Part shown: positions 15,818 to 16,625 of the stretch, one piece after another
Position numbering within the stretch: the first letter of the stretch is position 1
Layout of the letters: each line of letters opens with the position of its first letter
Made by a program: the position numbers and the translations under genes
DNA from: Bdellovibrionales bacterium
GTDB taxonomy: Bacteria > Bdellovibrionota > UBA1018 > CAIPTA01
NCBI GenBank assembly: GCA_021730855.1
Contig: JAKFYM010000019.1
Span: forward strand, 1-16,625
Direction of reading: 5' to 3'
Length of the DNA: 16,625 bases
Notes under the pieces: generated by a model
The model's input: the letters and a program-made list of their open reading frames with translations, nothing else
The model's database searches: none
What the model was told of the DNA's origin: nothing

Positions 15818-16516
15818 ATGCAATTTCACCCCAAGGATTTGAGCGAGCTCGATGATCTCACCGAAGAACATCTCGGTTTTTCGGCCCTGAGCGAGGGCTT
15901 GGGCTTTTCGAAAAAGCCGGAGAAAAAGAAACCCTCCCCTCTGGACTTCGACGAAGAAGAGGCGCTGGAAAAATCCTCTACGGGCACGGGGGCGGTGGCC
16001 GCAGGGTTCGCCCGGCCGGCTCCCGAGATGTTTAAAAAAATGGTGGCACCGGCAACGGCGCCCGCAGCCGCCACGGCGCGTGCCAAAACCAATGTGCTCG
16101 CCGAGCCAGCCGCTCCCCGCCACTTGCGGGCCGGGGCCTTCCTCTTGGACACGCTTTTTGTGCTGCTGCCCTTGAGCCTAGCCTGGTGGGCTAGCTTTGG
16201 CAGCGAGGCCTGGGATTTTTTCCTGGCCGATATGGCCTCTCCACTTTTCTTATTTAGCGCCATCTTCGTGGCCTACTTCCTCCTTTCCGAAAGCTTCGGA
16301 GGCCAGTCGCTGGCGAAAATGCTCCTGCACCTTCGCGTGGTGGAAGACGACAAATACCAAAAGCCGATCGGCCTCAGCCACGCCGCCATCCGCATCGTGC
16401 TGCTGCTGGTGGGCACAGCCGCACTCGGCCTCGGGCTGCTCGCTTCTTTTTGGGACAGCAAACGCCGCCCTTGGCAGGACCGCTATTCCGGCTCCATCGT
16501 GCGCCGCCAAGCCTAA
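15818..16516 (+). CDS. RDD-family membrane protein
   Basis: The 232-residue product has two parts. Residues 1-100 are soluble, with an acidic segment (LSELDDLTEEHLGFSALSEGLGF, beginning at residue 8), a Lys/Pro stretch and an Ala/Pro-rich linker. Residues 100-228 form an RDD domain: RAGAFLLDTLF with the conserved Arg104 and Asp111, hydrophobic segments at about 107-128, 140-157 and 190-210, ESFGGQSLAKMLLHLRVV (158-175) and a final WQDRYSGSIV with Asp221. RDD proteins are of mixed or unknown function; some are linked to transport or Na+/H+ exchange. AAGGAG lies only two bases before the ATG, unusually close, but no better start exists. The N-terminal motif resembles ones I recall from Bdellovibrio-group proteins, which is a memory-based hint. 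Its function is unknown. Confidence 0.85.
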   Translation: MQFHPKDLSELDDLTEEHLGFSALSEGLGFSKKPEKKKPSPLDFDEEEALEKSSTGTGAVAAGFARPAPEMFKKMVAPATAPAAATARAKTNVLAEPAAPRHLRAGAFLLDTLFVLLPLSLAWWASFGSEAWDFFLADMASPLFLFSAIFVAYFLLSESFGGQSLAKMLLHLRVVEDDKYQKPIGLSHAAIRIVLLLVGTAALGLGLLASFWDSKRRPWQDRYSGSIVRRQA

Positions 16517-16525
16517 GGAGCGCTT

Positions 16526-16625
16526 TTGGCCAAACGCAAATCCGACCGTCTAAAAATGCTCTCTCCCGCCCAGGCCGCGGCCTGGGCGGGAGAGAGCATT
16601 TTTAGACGGTCGGATTTGCGGTTGG
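16526..16625 (+). CDS. Possible N-terminal fragment of an unidentified gene (TTG start)
   Basis: AAGGAG at 16515-16520, which overlaps the RDD stop codon, is followed five bases later by TTG and an open frame to the window edge, starting MAKRKSDRLKMLSPAQA. The ribosome site and the tight spacing imitate a real gene start. However, everything from 16530 lies in a near-perfect palindrome, so only about the first 17 codons would be genuine if the palindrome is a fold-back artefact. I do not recognise the peptide. Confidence 0.3.
   Translation, partial: MAKRKSDRLKMLSPAQAAAWAGESIFRRSDLRL
16530..16625. repeat. 96-base inverted repeat with no spacer, ending at the window edge
   Basis: The two 48-base arms meet exactly between 16577 and 16578 (centre CCGCGG). 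They match at every position except 16534 (A) against 16621 (G instead of T). The inner part is very GC-rich (CTCTCCCGCCCAGGCC and its complement) and is flanked on both sides by an A-tract/T-tract pair (AAAAATGC, GCATTTTT). Read as DNA it could be a hairpin or bidirectional terminator. Read as assembly structure it looks like a contig that turned back on itself. The palindrome may continue past the window. Confidence 0.9.
16556..16605. terminator. Candidate bidirectional rho-independent terminator downstream of the RDD gene
   Basis: A GC-rich stem (arms about 16558-16577 and 16578-16597) is followed by GCATTTTT on the plus strand and by the mirror-image T-tract on the minus strand, about 40 bases after the RDD stop codon. 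This is the layout of an intrinsic terminator. Against it, there is no unpaired loop sequence at the centre, the symmetry runs far beyond the T-tract, and a possible new gene start overlaps it. It would vanish if the palindrome is an assembly artefact. Confidence 0.3.

Overview
The window is protein-coding throughout. It looks like the chromosome of a GC-rich, Gram-negative bacterium: MurE has a meso-diaminopimelate DNPR motif, one protein has a lipoprotein signal, and there is a periplasmic murein-enzyme set. Several details point towards the Bdellovibrionota/deltaproteobacterial side of the tree: the gene order, the PASTA-tailed FtsI, the secreted CPT-like M14 carboxypeptidase, and an acidic 'ELDDLT..LGF' N-terminus on the RDD protein. 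This placement is inference from remembered family features, not a computed result.

Positions 1-9541 (minus strand) hold a tightly packed division and cell-wall (dcw) operon, transcribed in the order rsmH, ftsL, ftsI, murE, mraY, murD, ftsW, murG, murC (only the first 32 codons are inside the window). Gaps are 1-31 bases or overlaps (ATGA for ftsI/murE, 47 bases for murD/ftsW). These genes build the lipid-linked peptidoglycan precursor and supply the septal synthase pair FtsW/FtsI with FtsL. Two usual members are absent: murF is missing between murE and mraY, and mraZ is missing upstream of rsmH.

Positions 9542-13509 hold secreted hydrolases. A zinc carboxypeptidase (M14) is divergent from the operon. 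Convergent to it, on the minus strand, is a translationally overlapping pair: a DacB/PBP4-type D,D-carboxypeptidase followed by an MltD-like lytic transglycosylase with a LysM-like tail. Positions 13567-16516 (plus strand) hold a lipoprotein of the oligopeptide-binding family, RsmE (ATGA overlap) and an RDD membrane protein.

The most unusual points are two. First, MurD has an intact overall fold but lacks several residues that are normally catalytic (P-loop Asn, the metal-binding His, the carbamylated Lys). Second, a 96-base, spacer-less, almost perfect palindrome closes the window; it is either an assembly fold-back or a very long hairpin. I found no RNA genes, CRISPR arrays or insertion sequences, and no gene-free stretch longer than about 110 bases.
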